Positions 37,057-45,916 of a stretch of 64,000 nucleotides of DNA are shown here, in pieces. Made by a program: the position numbers and the translations under genes. The stretch's first letter is position 1. The number at the start of each line of letters is the position of its first letter. This DNA is from Halomonas campaniensis (GTDB lineage Bacteria; Pseudomonadota; Gammaproteobacteria; Pseudomonadales; Halomonadaceae). The notes beneath the pieces are model-generated. The model saw only the letters and a list, made by a program, of their open reading frames with translations, was not told where the DNA came from and did no database searches. Where the stretch lies: contig NZ_JACHZF010000007.1 of NCBI RefSeq assembly GCF_014193375.1, forward strand, positions 62,001 through 126,000, in the 5' to 3' direction.

Positions 37057-39524
37057 GGTCGAGGGGGCCGGCCGAGTCGTCGCCGGAGGATGAGCCGTGC
37101 GACGACGGCGGCATCCTGCGCCGCCTGCTGGGCCAGCCCGCGCTGCGTGAACTGACCCAGCGGCCACCCTTCGCTGCGGCGGTGATCAGCGACCCCTTCG
37201 GCCACGCCCTGCTGGGCGACCCTCGCCAGCGCACCGGCTGGCCCGAGCCGGTGCGGGTCGGGGGCACCCGGATCGGTTACGTCGAGGGGAAGCGGGCCGC
37301 CGAGCTGGCCGACTTCCTGTCCGCCTGTGCCGAGCTCAACGAGGAGAACCGCGCCCTGGCCGCGGAGTCGCTGGCCAAGTACCGCGAGCTGTCGATGCTC
37401 TATCAGGTCACCGATCGGCTGCTGGGAGCGCCCGATGACGGCGAGGTGATGGCGCTGGTGGTCGAGGAGGCGAAGCGCTTCCTGCGGTGCGACAGCGCCT
37501 GCGTGCTGCTGCTCAACGAGGAGACGGGCAGCCTGGAGCGATTCCGGTGCTGCGGCATGCCCTTCCACTCGCGCGCGACCCTGGAGGTCGGCAACGATCC
37601 CCTGGGGACGGTGCTGCAAAGCGGCGTCGGCGAGATCGTCAACGATGTGCAGGCCGACCCGCGCCCGGTGCTGGCCGACGGCGGCCTGTGCTCGATCATC
37701 TGTAGCCCCATCAAGTCGCGCAACCGGTTGATCGGGGTGGTGGTGGTCGGCAGCGAGTCACCGCGCCACTTCAATGCCGCCGACCTTCAGCTGCTGAACA
37801 ACCTGGCCGCCCAGGGCGGCATCGCCATCGAGGTGGCACGCCTGTACGTGGCCCTCAGGCGCGACTCGGCCACCCCCGCGGATCTCATCTACGGCCTGGA
37901 GGACCGCCCCCCGGCCGTCACCATGCTGGTGCTGGGGGCCCAGCACGTGTTCATTGCCTTCATGTACCTGGCCGTGCCCGTGCTGATCGGCCTGGAAGGG
38001 GGGCTGGCGCCCCGTGAGATCGCCTCTCTGGTGAGCATGTCGCTGATCGCCATGGGGTTGACTACCCTGCTGCAGTTCCGTCGCCTGGGCCCGGTCGGCT
38101 GCGGCTACCTGGCGCCGGCGATCACCTCGGTGATCTACCTGCCGCCGCTGCTGCTGGCGGTGAATCTCGGCGGCATTTCCCTGGTCTTCGGCATGACCCT
38201 GATGATCGGCCTGTTCGGGCTGGTCTTCTCCCAGGTGCTGGGGCGGCTGCGGCGGCTCTTCCCGCCGGAAGTCTGCGGCGTGGTGGTGCTGATGACCGGC
38301 CTGTCGATCATCGGGGTGGCGCTGCCGCTGTTGCTGGGGCTCGGCGAGACGGGGACGGTCGACCCCGATGCCCTGACGGTGGGGCTCGTCACCCTGGCCG
38401 CCATGGTGGTCTGCACCATCTCGCGAGTCGGCCGGGTTCGCCTCTATGCGACGCTGCTGGGGCTGCTTGCCGGCTACGTCCTGAGCCTGTGGCTGGGCGT
38501 GGTCGATCGTTCGCTGCTCGACCAGCTGGTGGCCCAGCCCTGGGTCGGCCTGCCTGCGGCGCCCGCCCTGGAGCTGTCGTTCAGTCCACTGCTCGTCGTG
38601 CCCTTCGTGATCGCCAGCCTGGCGGCCAACATCAAGGTGCTGGGGCTCATCACCAGTGCCCAGATGACCAACGACGTCCACTGGAAACGGCCCGACATGC
38701 GCTCGATCCGTGGCGGGATCGTTGCCGATTCGGTCGGCAACCTGGCCTCCGGCGTGCTGGGAGGTGTCGGCACCTCCATGAGCGCCGGCAACATCGGACT
38801 CACCGCCGCCACCGGCGCGACCTCCCGCCACATCGGCATCGTCGTCGGTGGCATGTTCATCGCCCTGGCCTTCGTACCCAAGCTGACGGCGGCGATCACC
38901 CTGATGCCGGCCCCGGTGATGGGCGCAGGGCTGCTCTACACGGCCTGCTTCCTGGTCATCTCGGGGTTGGAGATGATCGTCTCGCGGCTGCTCGACTCGC
39001 GGCGCACCTTCGTGGTGGGGCTCGCCGTGCTCGCCGGGCTGGGACTGGAGCTGGTGCCCGGGGCCGCCGCCCAGGCGCCGCCCTGGGCGGCGGCCTTCCT
39101 GGCCAGCCCGCTGGCCTTCTCCACGACCCTGGCCGTCTGCCTGCACCTGCTGATGGGGATCGGCGTGTCACGTCGTGCCGCAGCGTGCTGGAAGGGGCGG
39201 GTCCCCGGGGAGGAGATCTTTCGCTTCATGGAGCGACAGGGGGCGGCCTGGGGCGCGCGGCCGGACGTGGTCCGACGGGCCAGCCCGGCGCTGGTGGAGC
39301 TGTGCGAGGAGGTGTGGTCCCGGGGGGGCGAGACCGAACTGGGGGTGTCCCTCGTCTATGACGAGCTGCACCTGGCGATGGAGGTGCGCTGGCAGCCGGG
39401 GCCGCACGAGGAACCTGCCCGGCTGGAGCGCCTGATCGGCCACCTGCAGCGTCGCCATGACGGCCGGGCCAGGCTTCATGCGGGGAACGACGGCTGGCTG
39501 GTGCGCTTCGACTTCGAGAACTGA
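37053..39524 (+). CDS. GAF-NCS2 (uracil/xanthine permease-like) fusion protein
   Basis: An 823-residue multi-domain membrane protein. Residues 1-108 are cytoplasmic and charged. About 110-265 is a GAF domain (LYQVTDRLL, then IICSPIKSRNRLIGVVVVG). About 285-705 is a nucleobase-cation symporter-2 body with many helices, including the TM1 QH pair (GAQHVF) and the helix-10 core SAGNIGLTAATGATSR. About 715-823 is a soluble tail with SLVYDELHLAMEVRW, faintly like an anti-sigma ATPase fold. In UraA two Glu bind the base; the aligned positions here are Ala525 and Gly579. It may be a sensor rather than a normal uptake carrier. Last gene of the operon. Confidence 0.82.
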   Translation: MRSRGPAESSPEDEPCDDGGILRRLLGQPALRELTQRPPFAAAVISDPFGHALLGDPRQRTGWPEPVRVGGTRIGYVEGKRAAELADFLSACAELNEENRALAAESLAKYRELSMLYQVTDRLLGAPDDGEVMALVVEEAKRFLRCDSACVLLLNEETGSLERFRCCGMPFHSRATLEVGNDPLGTVLQSGVGEIVNDVQADPRPVLADGGLCSIICSPIKSRNRLIGVVVVGSESPRHFNAADLQLLNNLAAQGGIAIEVARLYVALRRDSATPADLIYGLEDRPPAVTMLVLGAQHVFIAFMYLAVPVLIGLEGGLAPREIASLVSMSLIAMGLTTLLQFRRLGPVGCGYLAPAITSVIYLPPLLLAVNLGGISLVFGMTLMIGLFGLVFSQVLGRLRRLFPPEVCGVVVLMTGLSIIGVALPLLLGLGETGTVDPDALTVGLVTLAAMVVCTISRVGRVRLYATLLGLLAGYVLSLWLGVVDRSLLDQLVAQPWVGLPAAPALELSFSPLLVVPFVIASLAANIKVLGLITSAQMTNDVHWKRPDMRSIRGGIVADSVGNLASGVLGGVGTSMSAGNIGLTAATGATSRHIGIVVGGMFIALAFVPKLTAAITLMPAPVMGAGLLYTACFLVISGLEMIVSRLLDSRRTFVVGLAVLAGLGLELVPGAAAQAPPWAAAFLASPLAFSTTLAVCLHLLMGIGVSRRAAACWKGRVPGEEIFRFMERQGAAWGARPDVVRRASPALVELCEEVWSRGGETELGVSLVYDELHLAMEVRWQPGPHEEPARLERLIGHLQRRHDGRARLHAGNDGWLVRFDFEN

Positions 39525-39525
39525 A

Positions 39526-39551
39526 ACGCCCGGCTGTCTCCAGCCGGGCGT
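39526..39551. terminator. Terminator between the TAXI-kinase operon and gabT
   Basis: ACGCCCGGCTG and CAGCCGGGCGT form an 11-bp stem with a TCTC loop. Read leftward it is followed by TTTCAGTT, so it suits gabT best; its position after the stop at 39524 suggests it also ends the rightward operon. Confidence 0.75.
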
Positions 39552-39577
39552 GGTCGCGAGCGAGTCGTGACGGTCGA

Positions 39578-40870
39578 TCAGGCGGTGGCGGTCTGCCCCA
39601 CCAGTTCCTTGAGGGATTCCTCGACGATGGCCAGGCCCTCTTCCAGCACCTCGTCCTCGATGGTGACGGGCATCAGGAAGCGGATGGTGTTGCCGTAGAG
39701 GCCGCAGGAGAGCAGGATCAGGCCCTTCTCGCGGGCCCGCTTGCACAGCGCCGCTGCCAGGTCGGCATTCGGGGTGTGCTTGGCCTTGTCGGAGACGAGG
39801 TCCACCGCGGCCATGGCCCCCATGTTGCGGCCGTTGTCGACGCAGTCGAACTCCTGCTCCCACTGGGCGAAGCGCTTGGCCAGCTTGTCACCCAGCGCCT
39901 GGCTCTTCTCGAGGATGTTCTCCTGCTCGAAGACCTCCAGCACGGCCAGGGTGGCGGCGCAGGAGACCGGGCTGCCGGTGTAGGTGCCGCCCAGGGAGTT
40001 GGGGCCGGAGGCATCCATGTGGACGTCGGTGCCCACCACCGCGGAGATCGGCATGCCGTCGGCCATGCTCTTGGCCATGGTGATGATGTCCGGCTCGACG
40101 CCGCTGTGCTCGATGGCGAACATCTTGCCGGTGCGGCCGAAGCCGGACTGCACCTCGTCGATGATCATCAGCATGCCGTGCTCGTCGCAGATCTCGCGGA
40201 TCGCCTTGAGGAAGCTGGTCGGCGCCGGGTAGAAGCCGCCCTCGCCGAGCACCGGCTCGAGCACGATGGCCGCGGTGTCGCGGGGGTTGGCGTCGGTCTT
40301 GAGCGCCATCTTCAGGCCGCGCAGGGCCTCGTCCTCGCTGACGCCGTGGTAGGGCACCGGGTAGGGGGCGCGGAACACGTTGCCCGGCATGCTGCCGAAG
40401 TCGGCGGCGTAGGGGGCGACCTTGCCGTTCATGGCCATGGTCATGAAGGTACGGCCGTGATAGCCGCCGTCGAAGCAGATCACGTTGTTCTTGCCGGTGG
40501 CGGCGCGGGCGACCTTGACGGCGTTCTCCAGGGCCTCGGCGCCGGAGTTGGCCAGCATCACCTTGGCATGGCCGCGCACCGGGGTGATCTTGCTCAGCTG
40601 CTCGGCCACCTTCACGTAGCCCTCGTAGGGCATCACGGTCTGGCAGGTGTGCATGACGCGGTCGAGCTGCGCCTTGACGGCCTCGACCACCTTCGGGTGG
40701 CGATGGCCGATGTTGAGCACGCCGATGCCGCCGGCGAAGTCGATGATGCGGTTGCCATCGGCATCCCAGACGAGGGCGTTCTCGGCGCGGTCGGCGAACT
40801 GGGTCGCCGGGCTGGCCGCGCCGTTGGCGACATAGCGTTGCTTGAGTTCGTTGAGTTCTGCGTTGTTCAT
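39578..40870 (-). CDS. gabT: 4-aminobutyrate--2-oxoglutarate transaminase
   Basis: A 430-residue class III PLP aminotransferase that converts GABA to succinate semialdehyde. The PLP-binding Lys is in IITMAKSMADGMPIS near residue 268, IIDEVQSGFGRTG near 240 carries the cofactor Asp, and NSGAEALENAVKVARA near 108 is the phosphate-cup region. Length is typical. The start at 40870 has CAGGAGG upstream. It follows gabD by 33 bp in the same direction. A role in related omega-amino acids such as 5-aminovalerate is possible. Confidence 0.94.
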   Translation of the reverse strand: MNNAELNELKQRYVANGAASPATQFADRAENALVWDADGNRIIDFAGGIGVLNIGHRHPKVVEAVKAQLDRVMHTCQTVMPYEGYVKVAEQLSKITPVRGHAKVMLANSGAEALENAVKVARAATGKNNVICFDGGYHGRTFMTMAMNGKVAPYAADFGSMPGNVFRAPYPVPYHGVSEDEALRGLKMALKTDANPRDTAAIVLEPVLGEGGFYPAPTSFLKAIREICDEHGMLMIIDEVQSGFGRTGKMFAIEHSGVEPDIITMAKSMADGMPISAVVGTDVHMDASGPNSLGGTYTGSPVSCAATLAVLEVFEQENILEKSQALGDKLAKRFAQWEQEFDCVDNGRNMGAMAAVDLVSDKAKHTPNADLAAALCKRAREKGLILLSCGLYGNTIRFLMPVTIEDEVLEEGLAIVEESLKELVGQTATA

Positions 40871-40903
40871 GATGCCTCCTGGTGGAAAGTGCGTAGCGGG
40901 CGA

Positions 40904-42349
40904 TCAGAGTCCGCCGACACAGACGTATTTTAGTTCAGTGTACTCATCCAGGCCGTGGCGCGAACCCTCGCGGCCCAGCCCCGACTCCTTGACGCCGCCG
41001 AAGGGGGCCAGCTCGGTGGAGAGGATCCCCTCGTTCACCGCCACCATGCCATACTCCAGCCCCTCCATGACATGCCAGATGCGACGGTAGTCGCGGGCAT
41101 AGAAGTAGGCGGCCAGGCCGAACTCGGTGGCGTTGGCCATGGCGATGGCCTGCTCGTCGGTCTCGAAGCGGAACACCGGGGCCAGGGGGCCGAAGGTCTC
41201 CTCGCGAGCGACCCGCATCTCCTCGGTGACATCGGCAATCACCGTCGGTTCGAAGAAGGTGCCGCCCAGGGCGTGGGGCTTGCCGCCGGTGACCAGGCGC
41301 CCGCCCTTGGCCAGGGCATCGGCGATGTGCGCCTCGACCTTCTCGATCGCGGCGGGGTTGATCAGCGGGCCCTGGACCACGCCCTCCTCGAGGCCGCTGC
41401 CGACCTTGAGCTCGGCGACCCGGGCGGCCAGCTTCTCGACGAAGGCGTCATGGACGCCGGCCTGTACCAGCAGGCGGTTGGTGCAGACGCAGGTCTGGCC
41501 GGAGTTGCGGTACTTGGAGGCGATGGCGCCCTCCACGGCGGCATCCAGGTCGGCGTCGTCGAAGACGATGAAGGGGGCGTTGCCGCCCAGCTCCATGGAG
41601 GCCTTCTTCACGGTGCCGGCGCACTGGGCCAGCAGCCGCTTGCCCACCGGGGTGGAGCCGGTGAAGGAGATCTTGCGCACCCGCGGGTCGGTGGTCAGCA
41701 CCTCGCCGATCTCGGCCGGACGGCTGGCGGTGACCACGTTGATCACCCCGGCGGGGAAGCCGGCCAGCTCGGCCAGGCGCGCCACCGCCAGGGCGGTGAG
41801 CGGGGTGGCCTCGGCGGGCTTGATCACCACCGGGCAGCCGGCGGCCAGCGCCGGGGCGCACTTGCGGGTGATCATCGCCAGCGGGAAGTTCCAGGGGGTG
41901 ATCGCCGCCACCACGCCGATGGGCTCGCGGAACACCAGGATGCGCTTGTCGACGCCGTGGCTCGGCAGGGTCTCGCCGGCCACCCGCTTGGCCTCCTCGG
42001 CGTAGAACTCCACGAAGGAGGCGCCGTAGGCCACCTCGCCGCGGGACTCGGCCAGCGGCTTGCCCTGCTCCAGGGTCATCAGCCGGGCCAGCGCCTCCTG
42101 GTGGGCCATGAGGGCGTCGTACCAGGCGCGCAGCAGGTTGGCGCGCTCCTTGGCGGTGCGGCGCTTCCAGGCCGGCCAGGCGGCCTCGGCGGCGGCCACG
42201 GCCTCCCGGGCGTCAGCGGCGCCGAGGTCCGGCACCTCGGCCAGGGTCTCGCCGCTGGCCGGGTCGGTGACGGCGAAGCGTCGCTCGGCATCGCGCCATT
42301 CGCCGGCGATGAAGGCCTTGGGGATCAGGATGTCGGGCAGCTCGGCCAT
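40904..42349 (-). CDS. gabD: Succinate-semialdehyde dehydrogenase (NADP+)
   Basis: A 481-residue aldehyde dehydrogenase. The catalytic Glu is in MELGGNAP near 256, the catalytic Cys in NSGQTCVCTNR near 289, and the cofactor segment is TPWNFPLAMITRK near 155. It oxidises succinate semialdehyde to succinate, linking GABA breakdown to the TCA cycle. The start at 42349 is fixed by a strong GGAGGACCC upstream; in-frame codons before that are unlikely. The upstream 70 bp are AT-rich, a likely promoter, but no clear -35/-10 pair stands out. Confidence 0.94.
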   Translation of the reverse strand: MAELPDILIPKAFIAGEWRDAERRFAVTDPASGETLAEVPDLGAADAREAVAAAEAAWPAWKRRTAKERANLLRAWYDALMAHQEALARLMTLEQGKPLAESRGEVAYGASFVEFYAEEAKRVAGETLPSHGVDKRILVFREPIGVVAAITPWNFPLAMITRKCAPALAAGCPVVIKPAEATPLTALAVARLAELAGFPAGVINVVTASRPAEIGEVLTTDPRVRKISFTGSTPVGKRLLAQCAGTVKKASMELGGNAPFIVFDDADLDAAVEGAIASKYRNSGQTCVCTNRLLVQAGVHDAFVEKLAARVAELKVGSGLEEGVVQGPLINPAAIEKVEAHIADALAKGGRLVTGGKPHALGGTFFEPTVIADVTEEMRVAREETFGPLAPVFRFETDEQAIAMANATEFGLAAYFYARDYRRIWHVMEGLEYGMVAVNEGILSTELAPFGGVKESGLGREGSRHGLDEYTELKYVCVGGL

Positions 42350-42578
42350 GGGTCCTCCGGGGAGTGTTGTCATCATATTTTACGCAGTGTGCATTATTTA
42401 AAACGTTCCGCCAAGTCCTCCGGGAGCGCCTTGCTGGCACCGGCCGTGCCGGGAATTCCACCCTCGACCCATCGGCGCCGGCCGCGCTTTCCGCTACACT
42501 AGTGCGCCGAATTCTGTCCGGCCTGCGCCTTCTCCCCGTGCGCGGCCGTCCGTCACACCCTGGATGTCGAGGTGAGCC

Positions 42579-45044
42579 TTGGTCGATCCCCTGAACGCCT
42601 GGTGGGCCCAGCAGCTGGTGCTGTGTGACTGGGCCTTTGCGCCCGATCCACTGACCGTCGAGCCGGATGCGGCCGTGGCCCGGCTCGCCGCCCTGGGCGT
42701 CGCCGACCGAGGCGAGCTGGGCTGGCGCCTGGTGGAGTCGCACGGCGTCGGTGGCGCCGCGGCGGACCCCGCCCGCCTGCTCGAGGCCCTGGAACTGGTC
42801 GCCCTGGCCGGTGCCGCCGGCTGGCTCTCCGAGAGCCGCGCCCGGGAGTGGGCCCACGCCCTGGCCGGCGAGATCAGCGCCCACCATGCCGACCTCGATG
42901 CCTGGCTGGAGGCGCTGCGCCGCGCGCGCAGCGCCACCGGCTGGGTGCACGGCGACGACGGCTTCGTCGAGGCCTGCCAGGCGCTCTCGGTGCTGGAACA
43001 CGATGGCGAGGGCATCACCTGGGAGCGGCTGGGCGAGTGGCTGGCGATCCATGACCACCCGCCGGTGCTGTGGCCCGACGCCCCCGAGGCGCGGGTCTGG
43101 CGACTGCGCGCGGGCTTCGCCCCGGTGGTCGAGCTGCCGGCCCGGGAGAACGACTGGGCCGGCCTCGCCGCCTGGCTCGGCGAGGCCTGGCAGGTCCACG
43201 GGCGCGACGACCTGGTGCGCGCGCTGCTGTGGCTGGGGGCCCAGGGCGACCGCCAGGGCTGGGACCTGGATGCCGCGCGGCTGCTGGAGCTGGATGCGAC
43301 CGGGCGGGCCGAGTGGATGGAGCGGCTGGAGGGGCCCGACCGGCCCTTCGGCCGGGTGATGCTGGGCTTCGTCGAGCATGGCGAGCCCCTGGAGTGGGCG
43401 GCCTGGGACTGGCTGCGCCTGGTCGACCTGGCCTGGGCGGGGGCCTGCCTGGGCTGGCTCGAGGCGCACGAGGCCGCCGACTTCGCCCTGCATGCGGCCG
43501 ACCTGGTGGAGCACCGCTACAGCGACTGGGCGGCGCTGGCCCGTGCCTACCAGCGCGGCAGGAGCCTGTTCGAGGGACGAAACCTGCTCTCCACCTTCGA
43601 CGCCGACTGGAAGCTGCTGCTGCAGTCGCCGGTGAGCCCCTGGCGGCCCGCCCTGCAGGGGCTGATCGACCCGACCCTGCTGGAGCGCTCCCGTGTCGCC
43701 ATGCGCCAGTGGCGTCGCGACCCGCGGCACTGGGTGCTGGCGCTGGCGGCGGTGCGTGAGCCCGAGCTGGCCGGCCGCCAGGGCCCTGCCGCCCCCGTGC
43801 CGGCGGCGCGCCGCGAGGATGCCCGCCAGTACCTGGCCGAGACCCTGGACCTGCACCCCGACGAGGGGGTGGAAGCGCTCTCGCGCTACTGGCTGCCGGC
43901 CCAGGCGCACCACCTCAACCAGCTGGCCGCCGATGCCGCCCATGGCGCCTTGCCGCCGGCCGAGACGCCCTTCGGGGCCCCCGAGCCGGCGGCGCTTGAG
44001 GTGCGCGACGGGCTGCGGCGCGGCAGTCGCCATGCGGCCACCGTCCACATGGCCGAGAAGTATGCCTTCTACCTGCAGATGGCCATGGACTGCGAAGGCT
44101 TCGAGGCGGAAGGCCTGGCCGCCCTGGCCGATGCGCTGCGCGCCTCGCTGTGCCGCTTCTACCCCGACGCCCGCCGACTGCTGGAGGCCTGGGCCGGGTG
44201 GGAGGCGCTGCTGCCCGAGGAGGGCCAGCCCTCGCTGACCGCCGAGATCCGCTGGCACCAGGAGGATCCCGGCAGCCTCTTCCACTGGCTGGACTGGCGC
44301 GCCGGCGAGTGGCAGGAGCCCGGGCCCCGGCCGAGCCTCTCGCACTTCACCGCCATGTCGCTGGTCGGCCCCCTCAACAGCCCGGCCTGGAGCCTGCCCC
44401 ACCCGGAAAGCGCGCGGGAGTGCGTGTCGATTCGCGAGTGGGTCGACGGCCACTACGGGCTCCACTCGGCCGAGGAGCTCGCCGACTTCCTCGACTTCCT
44501 GCTCGAGGCCGGGGATCGCCAGGAGTACCAGATCAACTACGCGCCCTACACCCTCAACGAGGGACGGCTGGCCTCGGAGATCGCCACCCTGGAGAGCGGC
44601 GAGTGCAGCGACGAGGAGCACACCCACCTGCTGCGGCTGCAGCGGGTGCGCGACAACGAGGATGGCTGCAACGACACCGACCTGGCCGCCTGGGACATCG
44701 CCCAGGCGGTGGACCTGGCGATCGCCGCCCGCCAGCTGGGCTGGCTGGAGGCCGCGGCCTTCACCGCGACCCTTGAGCGGGCCCACGCCCTGGCGGCCGC
44801 CCACTATGCCGGCTGGGAGGAGTATGCCCGGGCCCTGCATGCCGGCTTCTCGTTCTTCATGGGCGAGACCCCGGAGCGCGAGAGCTTCCTGGCCGGCTTC
44901 CGCCAGGCGCTGGTCGCCTGGCTCAGTGCGGCGCCGCCGCTGGCCGGCCCTTGGGCCAGCCTGGACTTCCCGGGCGCCCGGCCGCGCCACTGGGCCCCCC
45001 TGCACATCGATACCCTGCCGGGGGACTCCCGCCAGCTGCACTGA
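42579..45044 (+). CDS. Large DUF1266-repeat protein
   Basis: An 821-residue soluble protein, very rich in Trp, Ala and acidic residues. A helical unit of about 60 residues occurs three times: near 62-118, near 275-335 (WDWLRLVDLAWAGACLGWLEA) and near 704-765 (WDIAQAVDLAIAARQLGWLEA). This is the pattern of DUF1266, found in E. coli YbeR and YbeU, whose role is unknown. The start is TTG at 42579, supported by GAGGTGA upstream; no ATG or GTG in frame is better placed. There is no signal peptide. Monocistronic, followed by a hairpin. The family call rests on recognising the repeat. Confidence 0.7.
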   Translation: MVDPLNAWWAQQLVLCDWAFAPDPLTVEPDAAVARLAALGVADRGELGWRLVESHGVGGAAADPARLLEALELVALAGAAGWLSESRAREWAHALAGEISAHHADLDAWLEALRRARSATGWVHGDDGFVEACQALSVLEHDGEGITWERLGEWLAIHDHPPVLWPDAPEARVWRLRAGFAPVVELPARENDWAGLAAWLGEAWQVHGRDDLVRALLWLGAQGDRQGWDLDAARLLELDATGRAEWMERLEGPDRPFGRVMLGFVEHGEPLEWAAWDWLRLVDLAWAGACLGWLEAHEAADFALHAADLVEHRYSDWAALARAYQRGRSLFEGRNLLSTFDADWKLLLQSPVSPWRPALQGLIDPTLLERSRVAMRQWRRDPRHWVLALAAVREPELAGRQGPAAPVPAARREDARQYLAETLDLHPDEGVEALSRYWLPAQAHHLNQLAADAAHGALPPAETPFGAPEPAALEVRDGLRRGSRHAATVHMAEKYAFYLQMAMDCEGFEAEGLAALADALRASLCRFYPDARRLLEAWAGWEALLPEEGQPSLTAEIRWHQEDPGSLFHWLDWRAGEWQEPGPRPSLSHFTAMSLVGPLNSPAWSLPHPESARECVSIREWVDGHYGLHSAEELADFLDFLLEAGDRQEYQINYAPYTLNEGRLASEIATLESGECSDEEHTHLLRLQRVRDNEDGCNDTDLAAWDIAQAVDLAIAARQLGWLEAAAFTATLERAHALAAAHYAGWEEYARALHAGFSFFMGETPERESFLAGFRQALVAWLSAAPPLAGPWASLDFPGARPRHWAPLHIDTLPGDSRQLH

Positions 45045-45054
45045 GCCGAAGGAC

Positions 45055-45080
45055 GCCGGGGGGCTCGCCAGCCCCCCGGC
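45055..45080 (+). terminator. Terminator after the DUF1266-repeat gene
   Basis: GCCGGGGGGCT pairs with AGCCCCCCGGC around a CGCC loop, followed by GGCTGGTTTAT. It lies 10 bp after the stop codon. Confidence 0.7.
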
Positions 45081-45164
45081 GGCTGGTTTATAGTCACCGC
45101 GTTGCAGCACACGGCTCCACCTGTCGGGAGCCATCGCCGGAAGCGAGCCGCCGACAGGCCGCTC

Positions 45165-45236
45165 TGGCAGTGATACCGGCATGCCCGGCACCACTGCCAC
45201 AGCGACAATGTTCCAGCGCGGGGTGTCGACACCCCG
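45165..45236 (+). repeat. Nested inverted repeats upstream of the NlpC/P60 gene
   Basis: TGGCAGTG (45165-45172) pairs with CACTGCCA (45192-45199), enclosing a smaller CCGG-CATGC-CCGG palindrome. Then an 18-bp perfect palindrome CGGGGTGTCGACACCCCG lies at 45219-45236. Both are within 115 bp of the start and could be operator or leader structures. Confidence 0.45.
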
Positions 45237-45275
45237 ACCGCAGGGATGCGGCTCACGGATCGAGGTCGCTCAAGG

Positions 45276-45905
45276 ATGGTTGTCGCGCGTAGGTGTCGTG
45301 CCCTGTTGGTCTCCGTCCCGCTGGCCCTGCTGGCCGGCTGTGTCACCGCCCCCCAGGAGAGTGCTTCCCTGGCGTCCGGCGATGACTATTTCTCCCGACA
45401 GCTGCCCGGCCTGCCGGGGGGCTGGGACCCCATGATGTCCCGGGTGGACAACCCCATTCTGGAGGCGCGCAGCCTCGCCAATCCGCCGCCGGCGCTGGTC
45501 CAGCAGGCCCTGCTCGCCCAGCACGAGCGCTGGGTGGGAACGCCCTATCGCCTGGGGGGCACCTCCCGCCAGGGGATCGACTGCTCGGCGCTGGTCCAGC
45601 ATGTCTTCAACGATACCTTCCGGGTGGAGCTGCCACGCTCCACCGGCGAGCAGGTCCACCAGGGCATGCCCGTCGAGCGCGACGCGCTGCAGCCCGGCGA
45701 CCTGGTGTTCTTCCGCCCGCCGGGCCGCTACGACCACGTGGGGATCTACCTCGGCGAAGGGCGCTTCTTCCACGCCTCTACCTCGCGCGGGGTGATGATT
45801 TCCGAACTCGACAATCGCTACTGGCAGCGCCACTTCTGGCAGGCCAGGCGCACCCTGGAGCCCACCACCCTGGCCCAGCGCGTGCTGGCGTCCGGCGAAG
45901 GGTAA
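45276..45905 (+). CDS. NlpC/P60-family lipoprotein peptidase
   Basis: A 209-residue lipoprotein: signal sequence, then LALLAGC giving a lipidated Cys near residue 22, then an NlpC/P60 domain. The catalytic Cys is in QGIDCSALVQ near 102, the His in YDHVGIYLG near 153, and the third polar residue is probably the His of RFFHASTSRG near 168. These enzymes cut peptide cross-links of the cell wall, as E. coli MepS and MepH do. The start at 45276 fits the lipoprotein signal. It is upstream of the MFS gene with an 11-bp gap. Confidence 0.88.
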   Translation: MVVARRCRALLVSVPLALLAGCVTAPQESASLASGDDYFSRQLPGLPGGWDPMMSRVDNPILEARSLANPPPALVQQALLAQHERWVGTPYRLGGTSRQGIDCSALVQHVFNDTFRVELPRSTGEQVHQGMPVERDALQPGDLVFFRPPGRYDHVGIYLGEGRFFHASTSRGVMISELDNRYWQRHFWQARRTLEPTTLAQRVLASGEG

Positions 45906-45916
45906 CCCGGCCGTTG

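Noticed and set aside
32741-39524. Ordinary TRAP transporter operon
   Set aside because: TAXI and DUF1850 genes are present, but no DctM-type or fused 4TM-12TM permease gene is found. The large membrane protein is NCS2-type.
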